Positions 39,617 to 47,751 of a DNA stretch of 58,878 nucleotides are shown here, one piece after another (position 1 is the first letter of the stretch; each line of letters opens with the position of its first letter). The stretch spans positions 1-58,878 of the forward strand of contig JABDAU010000014.1 in the NCBI GenBank assembly GCA_013289045.1. Direction: 5' to 3'. This DNA comes from Bacteroidota bacterium (GTDB lineage: Bacteria; Bacteroidota; Bacteroidia; Sphingobacteriales; Sphingobacteriaceae). The notes under the pieces are model-generated. The model made no database searches. It had not been told where the DNA came from and was given only the letters and a program-made list of their open reading frames with translations. A program made the position numbers and the translations under genes.

Positions 39617-42600
39617 TTAACTGCAACCCATTGAATTGCCGCAATTTAAACATTTATAGCATGTGCCCGAACGAACGGTGGTATGCCCGCACACATTACA
39701 GCTTGGCGCATCGCTTTGCACACCCATGCTCAGGTCAACTGCCAGGCTTAATTTTTTAGTATTACCGGTGCTTTCTGCTTTTACGGGCTCCGGCGAATAA
39801 ATGTTGGTTTCATCCGAGTTGAAATCAGCATCTTCCATTTGCGGATTGCCGATTATCGCTTTTTGCTCGGTTTGTACATGCACCAGGTCGGTACGGTCAA
39901 GGTACTCATAGCCCAGCATCCTGAAGATGTAGTCGATGATAGACGTTGCGCTCTTTATATTAGCATGACCCATTACCATACCGGCAGGCTCGAAGCGGGT
40001 GAAAGTGAATTTCTCCACGTATTCTTCCAGCGGCACACCGTATTGCAAACCTACCGAAATAGCTATTGCAAAACAGTTCATCAGCGATCGCAAAGTTGCG
40101 CCTTCTTTATGCATATCCACAAAGATCTCGCCCAAAGTTCCGTCCTCGTATTCACCTGTGCGTACGAAAATGGTTTGACCGTCAACACTGGCTTTCTGTG
40201 TATAACCGCGGCGTTTTGCCGGCAAGCTCTTCTTCTGGATTACGCGAGACAGCTGGCGCATAAAGCCTGTATCCTGCGATTTTTCGATGATCGCCATTGC
40301 AGCTTCTAATACTTGTTCGGCGGTGAGGTCACTTAATTTTACATTAGCTGCTTCGCCTAATACTTCTTCAACGCTTTCCAGTTTATCTTCGGCTTCTTCC
40401 TTAACATCGGATTTGGTTGAAAGCGGCTGCGATAATTTACAACCATCACGGTAAAGCGCATTGGCTTTCAAGCCTAATTTCCACGACAATTCGTAGCAGT
40501 CTTTTATCTCTTCAACCTTAGCCTCATTCGGCAGGTTGATGGTTTTTGATATAGCGCCTGAAAGGAACGGCTGCGCTGCCGACATCATTTTGATGTGGCC
40601 ATGTGCATGGATATAACGCTCGCCTTTCGCGCCGCATTTGTTGGCGCAGTCGAAGATCGGGTAGTGCCCTTCTTTCAGGTAAGGAGCACCTTCAATGGTC
40701 ATAGTGCCGCAGATGTATTCGTTAGCTTCGGCAATTTGTTTGTTGCTGAAACCTAAGGCACGCAACACATTAAAGTTTGGCGCGTTGTATTGCTCTGCGG
40801 TAAAGCCAAGCTTTTTCATGCATTCTTCGCCCAGGCTCCAGATGTTAAACGCAAAGCTGATCTCGAAAGCAGATACCAGGCCTTTGTCGAGTTTTTCCAG
40901 TTCGTCAGGGGTAAAGCCTTTTGCTTTCAGCGTATCCATATTAATGTGCGGAGCGCCTTTTAAAGTAGCCGCACCTTTTGCATAGTTAACAATGGCAGTA
41001 ACCTCGTGCTCTTTATAGCCTAGGTTACTCAAAGCTTCAGGAACTGCCTGGTTGATGATCTTGAAATAGCCGCCGCCCGAAAGTTTTTTGAATTTCACCA
41101 GCGCAAAATCCGGCTCGATACCGGTAGTATCGCAATCCATTACCAAACCGATAGTACCGGTTGGCGCTATAACAGTAGTTTGTGCGTTGCGATAGCCGTA
41201 TTGCTCGCCCATTTCAACCGCTTTGTCCCATGCATTGCATGCAGCAGACAGCAGGTAGTCAGGGCATTGTTTTTGATCGATTCCCGGAGGCAGGATCTCC
41301 AAACCTTCGTAGTTTTCGGTTGAATTATAGGCCGCATAGCGATGATTACGCATTACGCGCAGCATATGTTCCTTGTTTTCGTTATACATGCGGAACGTAC
41401 CCAACTCACGAGCCATCTCGGCCGAAGTAGCATAAGCAGTACCGGTCATGATGGCGGTGATAGCGCCGCCTATTGCGCGGGCTTTATCGCTGTCGTAAGG
41501 GATGCCGTTCACCATCAGGGCCGAACCTAAGTTGGCGTAGCCTAAACCCAATGTGCGGTAATCATATGATAATTGTGCAACTTCTTTTGACGGGAATTGC
41601 GCCATCAGTACCGAAATTTCCAGTACCATGGTCCAGATGCGGCAGGTATGCTCAAATCCCTTTACGTTGAATACACGTGTTTGCGGATCGAAATAATGCG
41701 CCAAATTGATAGAAGCCAGGTTACAGGCTGTGTTATCAAGGAACATATATTCCGAGCATGGGTTGGATGCGTTGATACGACCGCCTTCAGGGCAGGTATG
41801 CCATTCGTTGATGGTACTGTCATACTGAACACCCGGATCTGCACAGGCCCAGGCTGCAAAAGCGATATCGTCCCATAATTTTTGAGAAGATATTTCCTTA
41901 ATCACCTTGCCGTTCATACGGCCTTTTAATTCCCATGGCTTGCCTTTCGCTAAGGCGTGGAAAAATTCATTAGGGATACGTACGGAGTTGTTGGAGTTTT
42001 GCCCTGATACAGTGCGGTAAGCTTCTCCTTCGTAATCTGATGAATATCCTGCAGCGATCAATGCAGCTACTTTCTTTTCTTCTTCAACCTTCCAGTTTAC
42101 AAAGCCTTCTATTTCAGGGTGGTCCAAATCAAGGCATACCATTTTGGCAGCGCGGCGGGTAGTACCGCCCGATTTGATAGCGCCTGCAGCACGGTCGCCA
42201 ATTTTCAGGAACGACATGAGTCCTGAAGAATAGCCGCCGCCTGAAAGTTTTTCACTTTCGCCGCGAATCTTTGAGAAGTTAGTACCAACCCCTGAGCCGT
42301 ATTTGAAAATGCGTGCCTCACGAACCCAAAGGTCCATAATACCGCCTTCGTTCACCAGGTCATCCTCAACAGAAAGGATGAAGCAGGCATGCGGCTGCGG
42401 GCGCTCATATGCTGAAGTTGATTTGCTTAATACTTCGGTAATCGGGTCGACATAGTAATGGCCCTGTGGCTTGCCGGTAATGCCGTATGAAGTGTGCAAA
42501 CCGGTATTGAACCATTGCGGCGAGTTTGGAGCGGCAAGCTGACCGGTAATGGTGTAAACTATCTCGTCGTAAAATACATCTGCATCTTTAACTGTGGCGA

Positions 42601-42943
42601 AATAACCGTAGCGCTGGCCCCAGTCTTTCCAGCAGTTAGCCATACGGTGGGCAACCTGTTTAATGCTTTTTTCCGATCCGGTTGTGCCGTCAGGTTGTGG
42701 AACCATGGCTTTACGGAAATACTTCTGTGCTAAAATATCAGTAGCCACCTGCGACCATGAGGCCGGTACTTCCACATCGTTCATTTCGAACACCGCATCG
42801 CCCGAAGGGTTGCGGATCACCGATGAACGTTTCTCGTATTTAAACAGGTCAAATACATTGACCCCGTCTTTGGTGAAGTACCTTTCAACCTTCAGCCCTT
42901 TATCGCTCTGGCCGGTTGCCTTTTTTGTAGTTTTGTTGCCCAT
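39617..42943 (-). CDS. nrdJ: Vitamin B12-dependent ribonucleotide reductase
   Basis: A 1108-residue class II ribonucleotide reductase making deoxyribonucleotides with adenosylcobalamin. It contains the substrate-site segment CNLASINLAHYF, the radical/thiol site around ATTVIAPTGTIG-like QTTVIAPTGTIGLVMDCD, and a Cys-rich C-terminal end CNVCGHTTVRSGTCYKC followed by CLNCGNSMGCS. The C-terminal zinc-ribbon-like part, with four CxxC pairs, is usual in long NrdJ proteins and replaces the thioredoxin tail. Start ATG 42943 (MGNKTTKKATGQ). The 514-bp gap upstream carries two DnaA-box-like sites but no B12 riboswitch was recognised. Confidence 0.95.
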   Translation of the reverse strand: MGNKTTKKATGQSDKGLKVERYFTKDGVNVFDLFKYEKRSSVIRNPSGDAVFEMNDVEVPASWSQVATDILAQKYFRKAMVPQPDGTTGSEKSIKQVAHRMANCWKDWGQRYGYFATVKDADVFYDEIVYTITGQLAAPNSPQWFNTGLHTSYGITGKPQGHYYVDPITEVLSKSTSAYERPQPHACFILSVEDDLVNEGGIMDLWVREARIFKYGSGVGTNFSKIRGESEKLSGGGYSSGLMSFLKIGDRAAGAIKSGGTTRRAAKMVCLDLDHPEIEGFVNWKVEEEKKVAALIAAGYSSDYEGEAYRTVSGQNSNNSVRIPNEFFHALAKGKPWELKGRMNGKVIKEISSQKLWDDIAFAAWACADPGVQYDSTINEWHTCPEGGRINASNPCSEYMFLDNTACNLASINLAHYFDPQTRVFNVKGFEHTCRIWTMVLEISVLMAQFPSKEVAQLSYDYRTLGLGYANLGSALMVNGIPYDSDKARAIGGAITAIMTGTAYATSAEMARELGTFRMYNENKEHMLRVMRNHRYAAYNSTENYEGLEILPPGIDQKQCPDYLLSAACNAWDKAVEMGEQYGYRNAQTTVIAPTGTIGLVMDCDTTGIEPDFALVKFKKLSGGGYFKIINQAVPEALSNLGYKEHEVTAIVNYAKGAATLKGAPHINMDTLKAKGFTPDELEKLDKGLVSAFEISFAFNIWSLGEECMKKLGFTAEQYNAPNFNVLRALGFSNKQIAEANEYICGTMTIEGAPYLKEGHYPIFDCANKCGAKGERYIHAHGHIKMMSAAQPFLSGAISKTINLPNEAKVEEIKDCYELSWKLGLKANALYRDGCKLSQPLSTKSDVKEEAEDKLESVEEVLGEAANVKLSDLTAEQVLEAAMAIIEKSQDTGFMRQLSRVIQKKSLPAKRRGYTQKASVDGQTIFVRTGEYEDGTLGEIFVDMHKEGATLRSLMNCFAIAISVGLQYGVPLEEYVEKFTFTRFEPAGMVMGHANIKSATSIIDYIFRMLGYEYLDRTDLVHVQTEQKAIIGNPQMEDADFNSDETNIYSPEPVKAESTGNTKKLSLAVDLSMGVQSDAPSCNVCGHTTVRSGTCYKCLNCGNSMGCS

Positions 42944-43457
42944 TCTGTGTCAGTTAAAAATAAAAAAACGCTAAAAAATAATTAGGGGGTTTTTAATCAA
43001 ATCTAAAGTGTTGAGGCTCATCATTCAATTCAGAATTTTCAACACCGTGTTGGTAATGCTCCTATAATCCCTGCAAAGGGTTTTATTTTGGTAGTTTACA
43101 ATGATTTAACCCTGTGGAAAACTTAAGTTAACTAAAATTTACTCCGCTATGAGCCAAATTTTGTTCTGTTAATAACAAATATTTGCTTAGAGATATTAAG
43201 AATAAAATAGTGGTATTTTTAAACAATCGGTGGATAAAAATTTCAAACAAAAAAGTGGTTTTATTCATCTTTTTTAAAAGCGGGATTGTTACTGATCAGA
43301 CGGGCATGATGCTGGATAGTGAGGATCTCTAAAAGAGTCTCTATTTTGAGGTGTTAGACAATAAGATAATTTCGAAAAATAAGTTGTCTCGCAGTTATTG
43401 ATTTATAGTTAAATGGACTTCACCTATGATTCGTGAAATTCACCCAATTAGTGGGTT
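42944..43457. promoter_or_regulatory. 514-bp leader of nrdJ with two DnaA-box-like sites
   Basis: No gene seen. TGTGGAAAA (43113-43121) and GGTGGATAA (43229-43237) read as TTTTCCACA and TTATCCACC in the nrdJ direction, each one mismatch from the DnaA box TTATCCACA. DnaA is known to regulate nrd genes in Escherichia coli, so control of nrdJ by DnaA is possible, but both could be chance in AT-rich DNA. A short CCCA/TGGG hairpin lies after nadD near 43443. No B12 riboswitch core or NrdR box was recognised. Confidence 0.3.
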
Positions 43458-44033
43458 TTATTTACTGTATAAACTCTTACTCTCAATAAACTCCAGCACT
43501 TTATCCGGCACAAAATAGCGCACATCTTTTTTCTCGGCCAATGCCTTGCGGATAAAAGTTGCCGAAAGCTCCATCAGCGGCGTCATGGTGATAGTTACGG
43601 ATGGGTGTGATGCATACTCGGCATTTTCATAACCGGGGCGGGGATAAACGTATATTTTGTAGTCGCGCAGGATAAGCTTGAAGTTTTTCCACTTATGCAG
43701 TGTTACCAGGTTGTCGGAGCCCATAATAACGGCAAACTCATGCTGCGGATATCTTTCCTGTAAATGGATCAGCGTATCAATAGTATAAGAAGGCTGAGGT
43801 AGTCTTAGCTCCACATCGCTTACAGTAAGGTTGAGCGAATCATCCGTAGCCAGCTTAGCCATCTCCAGCCTGTCGTAGGTATTGATCAGATCGCCATACT
43901 TTTTGAGCGGATTTTGCGGCGATACGACCAGCCAAACTTTATCGAGGTCGGTGTAATTGGCCATGTAATTCGCTATGATGAGGTGGCCGGTATGGATAGG
44001 GTTAAATGAACCGAAAAATAGACCAATTTTCAT
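43458..44033 (-). CDS. nadD: Nicotinate-nucleotide adenylyltransferase
   Basis: A 191-residue nucleotidyltransferase joining nicotinate mononucleotide and ATP in NAD synthesis. It shows the HxGH signature in GLFFGSFNPIHTGHLIIANY and the substrate part VMGSDNLVTLHKWKNF, then LSATFIRKAL (ISSTxIR-like). Its start codon directly abuts the inverted repeat arm that bounds the four-helix-bundle gene. Upstream on the same strand come gmk and yicC, so all may form one transcript interrupted by the cassette. Confidence 0.94.
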   Translation of the reverse strand: MKIGLFFGSFNPIHTGHLIIANYMANYTDLDKVWLVVSPQNPLKKYGDLINTYDRLEMAKLATDDSLNLTVSDVELRLPQPSYTIDTLIHLQERYPQHEFAVIMGSDNLVTLHKWKNFKLILRDYKIYVYPRPGYENAEYASHPSVTITMTPLMELSATFIRKALAEKKDVRYFVPDKVLEFIESKSLYSK

Positions 44034-44486
44034 AGTTTGCAGTTTGTTGTTTGCAGTTGGCAGTTAGTTATCAACAATTATTTACCTGCACCAAATTTAG
44101 TCGGGTTATTAATCATATACTGAATAATCCTGCCTATGTCATCGGATAGTGCATACAGTTTGCCATAATCTTCAACTGAAATATAATTACATTCCTTAGC
44201 AAAATCCAGCCAACCCTGGGTTTCGCTGTTTTCCATATCAGCATCGGTTAATTTACTAATAAAATGATTAGGATACAAACGCTTGCGATAGGCCTCTATG
44301 GTACAAATATTAGTAGACCGTGACGATCTTCTAATTTGATCGGTCAATGAATAAATTTCTTCTTTAGGAAAGCGCTTTGAAATATTGAATATTTCCATAG
44401 CGAGTTCAAAGCTTTTTTTATATAACAATAAGTCTTTATATGTACCCATAATAAAAGCAAACTGCAAACAGAAAACTGCAAACTAT
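44032..44486. repeat. Inverted-repeat-bounded cassette holding a four-helix-bundle gene
   Basis: Arms at 44032-44061 and 44457-44486 are inverted copies, 27 of 30 matching, made of the word AGTTTGCAGTTTG. The arms exactly fill the ends of the gap: the left arm starts at the nadD start codon, and the right arm reaches the gmk stop codon (TAGTTTGCAG includes TAG). Between them lies one complete gene. The outline is that of a small repeat-bounded module inserted between gmk and nadD. No transposase and no target duplication is seen. Confidence 0.7.
44078..44449 (-). CDS. Four-helix-bundle (23S rRNA IVP-like) protein
   Basis: A 123-residue helical protein starting MGTYKDLLLYKKSFELAMEI, with the typical LTDQIRRSSRSTNICTIEAY segment of the four-helix-bundle family. 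Members are coded within intervening sequences of 23S rRNA genes, and homologues (Avd) serve in diversity-generating retroelements, where they bind nucleic acid. Here it is stand-alone, with ATG 44449 chosen because the first six codons of the longer frame lie in the repeat arm. It sits between gmk and nadD inside inverted repeat arms, which is a very unusual place for this gene. Function at this position unknown. Confidence 0.85.
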   Translation of the reverse strand: MGTYKDLLLYKKSFELAMEIFNISKRFPKEEIYSLTDQIRRSSRSTNICTIEAYRKRLYPNHFISKLTDADMENSETQGWLDFAKECNYISVEDYGKLYALSDDIGRIIQYMINNPTKFGAGK

Positions 44487-45058
44487 TTCCGAAGGAAATC
44501 TTTAACGAGCCTCTCAGCTTCAGCACAGGCTTCTGACAGTTCGTAGTTCTTTAAAATAATGTCAAACCGTGGCGCGTAATTCAACTCTTTTTCAGCTTTT
44601 TCAAAGCGTTCCTTCAGTTTTTCGGGGCTATCGGTACCTCTGCCGGCCAATCTTTCCTTTAAAACCTCCAGTGAAGGCGGCTGTACAAAGATAGCCAGCG
44701 CCTGCTCGCCGTATTTGCGTTTCAGATGAAGGCCCCCTTCAACATCTATATCAAAAATTACTGTGTTGCCTTTTGCCCATATGCGTTCTATCTCCGTACG
44801 CAATGTGCCATAAAAAGTACCTGAATACACCTCCTCAAACTCGACAAAATGTTTTTTTGCGATATAGTGCAGAAACTCTTCCTTGCTGATGAAGTAATAA
44901 TCTTTCTGGTCTCTTTCATCGCCTCGCGGTTGACGCGTAGTAGCTGATATAGAAAACTCCAGGTTAGGTATCTTTTTGAGCAGGTGGTGCACAATGGTGG
45001 TTTTACCCGCCCCGGATGGCGCTGAAAATATAATGAGTTTGCCTTCTTGTTGGTTCAT
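44483..45058 (-). CDS. gmk: Guanylate kinase
   Basis: A 191-residue enzyme converting GMP to GDP. The P-loop SAPSGAGKTT is at about residues 12-21, with the GMP-binding segment STRQPRGDERDQKDYYFIS near 40 and the lid region FEEVYSGTFYGT. Length matches the family. It starts 80 bases downstream of yicC, with an inverted repeat in the gap whose arm begins at the gmk start codon. Its stop codon is the first triplet of the cassette repeat arm at 44483-44485. Confidence 0.95.
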   Translation of the reverse strand: MNQQEGKLIIFSAPSGAGKTTIVHHLLKKIPNLEFSISATTRQPRGDERDQKDYYFISKEEFLHYIAKKHFVEFEEVYSGTFYGTLRTEIERIWAKGNTVIFDIDVEGGLHLKRKYGEQALAIFVQPPSLEVLKERLAGRGTDSPEKLKERFEKAEKELNYAPRFDIILKNYELSEACAEAERLVKDFLRK

Positions 45059-45137
45059 TAGTTTATCGGTTCATTTGTTCATTGGTAGAAATGGTTACTA
45101 ATCCAAACAAATGAACTAATGAACCAATGAGCTAATG
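45056..45137. repeat. Inverted repeat ATTAGTTCATTGG between yicC and gmk
   Basis: Arms at 45056-45083 and 45110-45137 (about 24 of 28 matching) contain words CATTAG, GGTTCATT and GTTCATT. The left arm begins with the CAT complement of the gmk start codon. It can form a stem in the transcript directly in front of gmk. No ORF. Confidence 0.7.
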
Positions 45138-45138
45138 A

Positions 45139-46014
45139 CTATAGTACGTTAAGTAATTGTTCTTTTATTTTTTCCAGCTCTTCCTTCATGCCCACCACCA
45201 GTTTCTGTATGTCGGCATCATTGGCTTTTGAGCCGAGGGTGTTGATCTCGCGACCGATCTCCTGCGTAATAAAGCCAAGCTTTTTACCATTGGCATCTGC
45301 ATTTTTCAGTGTTTCTATGAAGTAATCGCAATGGGCTTTTAACCTTGTCTTTTCCTCGGTAATATCCAGTTTGTCAATGTAATAGATCAGTTCCTGCTCC
45401 AGGCGGTTTTGGTCTATTATTTCCCGGCCAACAGCATCTGCCAGGAACTGGTTAAGCCGTTCGCGGATCACCGGTACACGTTTCGGCTCAAATAATTCAA
45501 CCTGTTTCAGATTTTCAAGGATAATGCCGATGCGGTATTTCACATCCTGCTCCAGCACGTTGCCTTCATCTGCCCTGAATTTCTGGAAAGCTTTTACCGC
45601 TTCGTTAAAGGTTTTCTCTACCGCCTGCCATTCTTCTTCCGAAACGGTCTCCTCGTCGTATTTTACCACTTCAGGCAAGCCCAAAGCCAGTTGCAGCAGG
45701 TTGCCGCTTGGTTCGCCAAGTTCTGCGCTCACAGCCTTTAGCTGATCGAAATAATTTTTAAGCAGGTCCGTATCGATGCCTGCCGCTTTTACAGCGCCGC
45801 TTTGCTGCTCAACATTTATGGAAAGATTTACTTTACCGCGCTCAATCTGCTTGGTGCATTCGTTGCGCAACTGAAACTCTTTATCCGAAAAAGCTTTGGG
45901 AAGACGTAATGTTAATTCAAGAAATTTGCTGTTCAGGGATTTGATCTCCACCGTATATTTTGCAGAACCGGCGTCAAAACTGGCAATTCCATACCCTGTC
46001 ATGGATTTTATCAT
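45139..46014 (-). CDS. YicC-family endoribonuclease
   Basis: A 291-residue protein with YicC_N domain (starting MIKSMTGYGIASFDAGSAKYTVEIKSLNSKF) and DUF1732 at the C-terminus (DKLDITEEKTRLKAHCDYF and GKKLGFITQEIGREINTLGSKAND). YicC is now known as an RNase acting on small RNA RyhB in E. coli; the family role elsewhere is less clear. ATG 46014 is preferred to TTG 46020. Its position upstream of gmk is conserved in many bacteria and supports the call. Confidence 0.92.
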   Translation of the reverse strand: MIKSMTGYGIASFDAGSAKYTVEIKSLNSKFLELTLRLPKAFSDKEFQLRNECTKQIERGKVNLSINVEQQSGAVKAAGIDTDLLKNYFDQLKAVSAELGEPSGNLLQLALGLPEVVKYDEETVSEEEWQAVEKTFNEAVKAFQKFRADEGNVLEQDVKYRIGIILENLKQVELFEPKRVPVIRERLNQFLADAVGREIIDQNRLEQELIYYIDKLDITEEKTRLKAHCDYFIETLKNADANGKKLGFITQEIGREINTLGSKANDADIQKLVVGMKEELEKIKEQLLNVL

Positions 46015-46185
46015 GCGCAAAGATAGTAATTAGAGATTAGAGATTGGGGATTAGAGATTAGTTTGTTGATATTGAATGGCTTATGAGCCTTGCTTTGGCA
46101 ATATCTGATCGCCCCTATCGTTAAAATAAGTTAAAATGCCGGCCGGCTTCGTAATGACGCCTGCATCATTGCTATTTTTGTATTA

Positions 46186-46911
46186 ATGGATCTGCGTAAA
46201 TTTTTGTTTTTCATCCCGTTCTTCGTAGTTTGTTCGGCATCTGCCCAGCAGGAATTTACGGTGAATGGCGTTTTGTACAAACTGAACACGTCCGACCGGA
46301 TTTCACAGGCAGTCATCACCGACCAGAAAAGCAACGTGGTGATGATGAGCGATGAGTTGGGCGGTTTCAATATAAAAGTTTCCAAAGGCGATACCTTACT
46401 GATCAATAAAGCCGGCTTCATGCCGCAAAAAACAGTCGTAGCCGGTGCCGGGGATCTGCTGGTCTACCTCACGCCAGGTAAACAACTGGCGGAAGTAACC
46501 ATAAAAGAAAAAAGCGACAAGCAGGAAATGGCCGATGTGGTAAATACCTACCGCAGCAAGGGCCTGTATTTTGATGGAAAGCCATCAGCCTGGGCGGCTA
46601 TCAATTCGCCGCTTACGGCTTTGCATGAATTATTTGGCAGAGATGCCATTAATGAACGGCACTTTATCAAATTCACCAAAGACGAAGCCGAAGGGGCCGA
46701 GATAGACCGTCGCTATACCCGGCAATTGGTAAAACGTGTTACGGCGCTATCGGACGACGATGTAACAAAATTTATGCAGCAATACCGCCCTTCATACGAG
46801 GACATGAAGCAGTGGAACGACTACGATCTCATCAATCACATCAAAAGATACCTGGTTTATTTTAATAAGCATAAGGATGATGTTGCGCCGCAATTGGATA
46901 TTGGTAATTAA
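46186..46911 (+). CDS. Exported protein with carboxypeptidase-like domain
   Basis: A 241-residue protein with a signal peptide (KFLFFIPFFVVCSASA) and an N-terminal domain like carboxypeptidase-D regulatory/SusC-plug-type beta sandwiches: VNGVLYKLNTSDRISQAVIT, then SDELGGFNIKVSKGDTLLI and NKAGFMPQKTVV. The C-terminal half (about 110-241) is helical and polar. No transmembrane barrel. A TATTTTTG box at 46173-46180 ends 5 bases before the ATG. Such single-domain proteins occur in Bacteroidetes envelopes, but a role is not known. Not linked to neighbours. Confidence 0.72.
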   Translation: MDLRKFLFFIPFFVVCSASAQQEFTVNGVLYKLNTSDRISQAVITDQKSNVVMMSDELGGFNIKVSKGDTLLINKAGFMPQKTVVAGAGDLLVYLTPGKQLAEVTIKEKSDKQEMADVVNTYRSKGLYFDGKPSAWAAINSPLTALHELFGRDAINERHFIKFTKDEAEGAEIDRRYTRQLVKRVTALSDDDVTKFMQQYRPSYEDMKQWNDYDLINHIKRYLVYFNKHKDDVAPQLDIGN

Positions 46912-46917
46912 TATACC

Positions 46918-47010
46918 GTCATCCCGAACTTGTTTCGGGATCTCACATATAGGCGGGTTGCATGCATGGCAAACACCTGCCTGTGAGGTGCTGAAACAAG
47001 TTCAGCATGA
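46918..47010. repeat. Inverted GTCATCCCGAACTTG-type repeat
   Basis: Arms GTCATCCCGAACTTGTTTCG... (46918-46947) and the inverse of GTCATGCTGAACTTG (46981-47010) match at about 25 of 30 bases. The left arm also has an internal hairpin CCCGAAC-TTG-TTTCGGG. This is of the kind of dispersed repeat found widely in Bacteroidetes intergenic DNA. It lies between the 46186 gene and rnc, convergent. Confidence 0.75.
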
Positions 47011-47018
47011 CATATTTA

Positions 47019-47744
47019 TCAGATACCCAGCGTCTCACAAGCCTTCTCCGCAGCCAATTTCTCCGCGTTCTTTTTGCTGAACTCCTTGCCCATGCCTACG
47101 GCTTCGCCATCAACACTGGCTTGTACGGTAAAGAGTTTTACATTTTCGCCGTCGAGGTTATTGATAAGGTCGAAACTGATGTCCTTGCTGTGGCGCTGGC
47201 ACCATTCAATAAGCTTGCTTTTGAAATTGGTTTCGGTTTGCTCCAGCTTGCGGATATCGATATGGGTTTTGATAATGTTGTTTATCAAAAACTTTTTGGT
47301 GAAATCGTAGCCCTTATCAAGGTAAATGGCGCCTATCAGCGCCTCAAAGGCATCGCCAAGCAATGATCCCTGCCTTGATGAGTTCAATGCCCTGCTGTCG
47401 AATTCAATCAGCTTATCAAAACCTAATTTGCGTGCCAGTTGATTGAGGTTAACACGGCTTACGATCTTGGAGCGAAGCTCGGTAAGGAATCCTTCGTCTT
47501 CGTAAGGGTATAGCTTAAAAAGCACTTCGGCAATTACGCTGCCCAGCACAGCATCGCCCAAAAACTCAAGGCGTTCGTTGCTGTTCTTAACGCCTTTTTT
47601 TACATTTTGGGCTACAGATTTATGCCGGAAAGCCAACCTGTATAACGACAAATTGCCCGGCACGAACCCGAGCAAATTCTTTAGGACTTTGACGTATTTT
47701 CTATTAGGAGATAAATAGAGTTTGTAGAAACGACTTATAGGCAT
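47019..47744 (-). CDS. rnc: Ribonuclease III
   Basis: A 241-residue dsRNA endonuclease processing rRNA and mRNA. The signature NERLEFLGDAVLGSVI carries the catalytic Glu/Asp residues, the second metal Asp/Glu lie in GDAFEALIGAIYLDKG, and the C-terminal dsRNA-binding domain is at about 165-240 (FKSKLIEWCQRHSKD and KNAEKLAAEKACETLG). It follows fabF by 7 bases on the same strand. The order acpP-fabF-rnc is common. Confidence 0.95.
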   Translation of the reverse strand: MPISRFYKLYLSPNRKYVKVLKNLLGFVPGNLSLYRLAFRHKSVAQNVKKGVKNSNERLEFLGDAVLGSVIAEVLFKLYPYEDEGFLTELRSKIVSRVNLNQLARKLGFDKLIEFDSRALNSSRQGSLLGDAFEALIGAIYLDKGYDFTKKFLINNIIKTHIDIRKLEQTETNFKSKLIEWCQRHSKDISFDLINNLDGENVKLFTVQASVDGEAVGMGKEFSKKNAEKLAAEKACETLGI

Positions 47745-47751
47745 CTAAATT

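Noticed and set aside
43113..43237. Chromosomal replication origin from DnaA-box-like sites
   Set aside because: Only two imperfect boxes, about 110 bases apart, no AT-rich unwinding cluster, and no dnaA/dnaN/gidA context.
42944..43457. Cobalamin riboswitch upstream of nrdJ
   Set aside because: Expected for a B12-dependent gene, but I could not find the B12-box or the conserved core in the right orientation; listed only as a test.
44078..44449. Diversity-generating retroelement (four-helix-bundle protein as Avd)
   Set aside because: No reverse transcriptase, template repeat or variable repeat is seen in the window; the gene is stand-alone.
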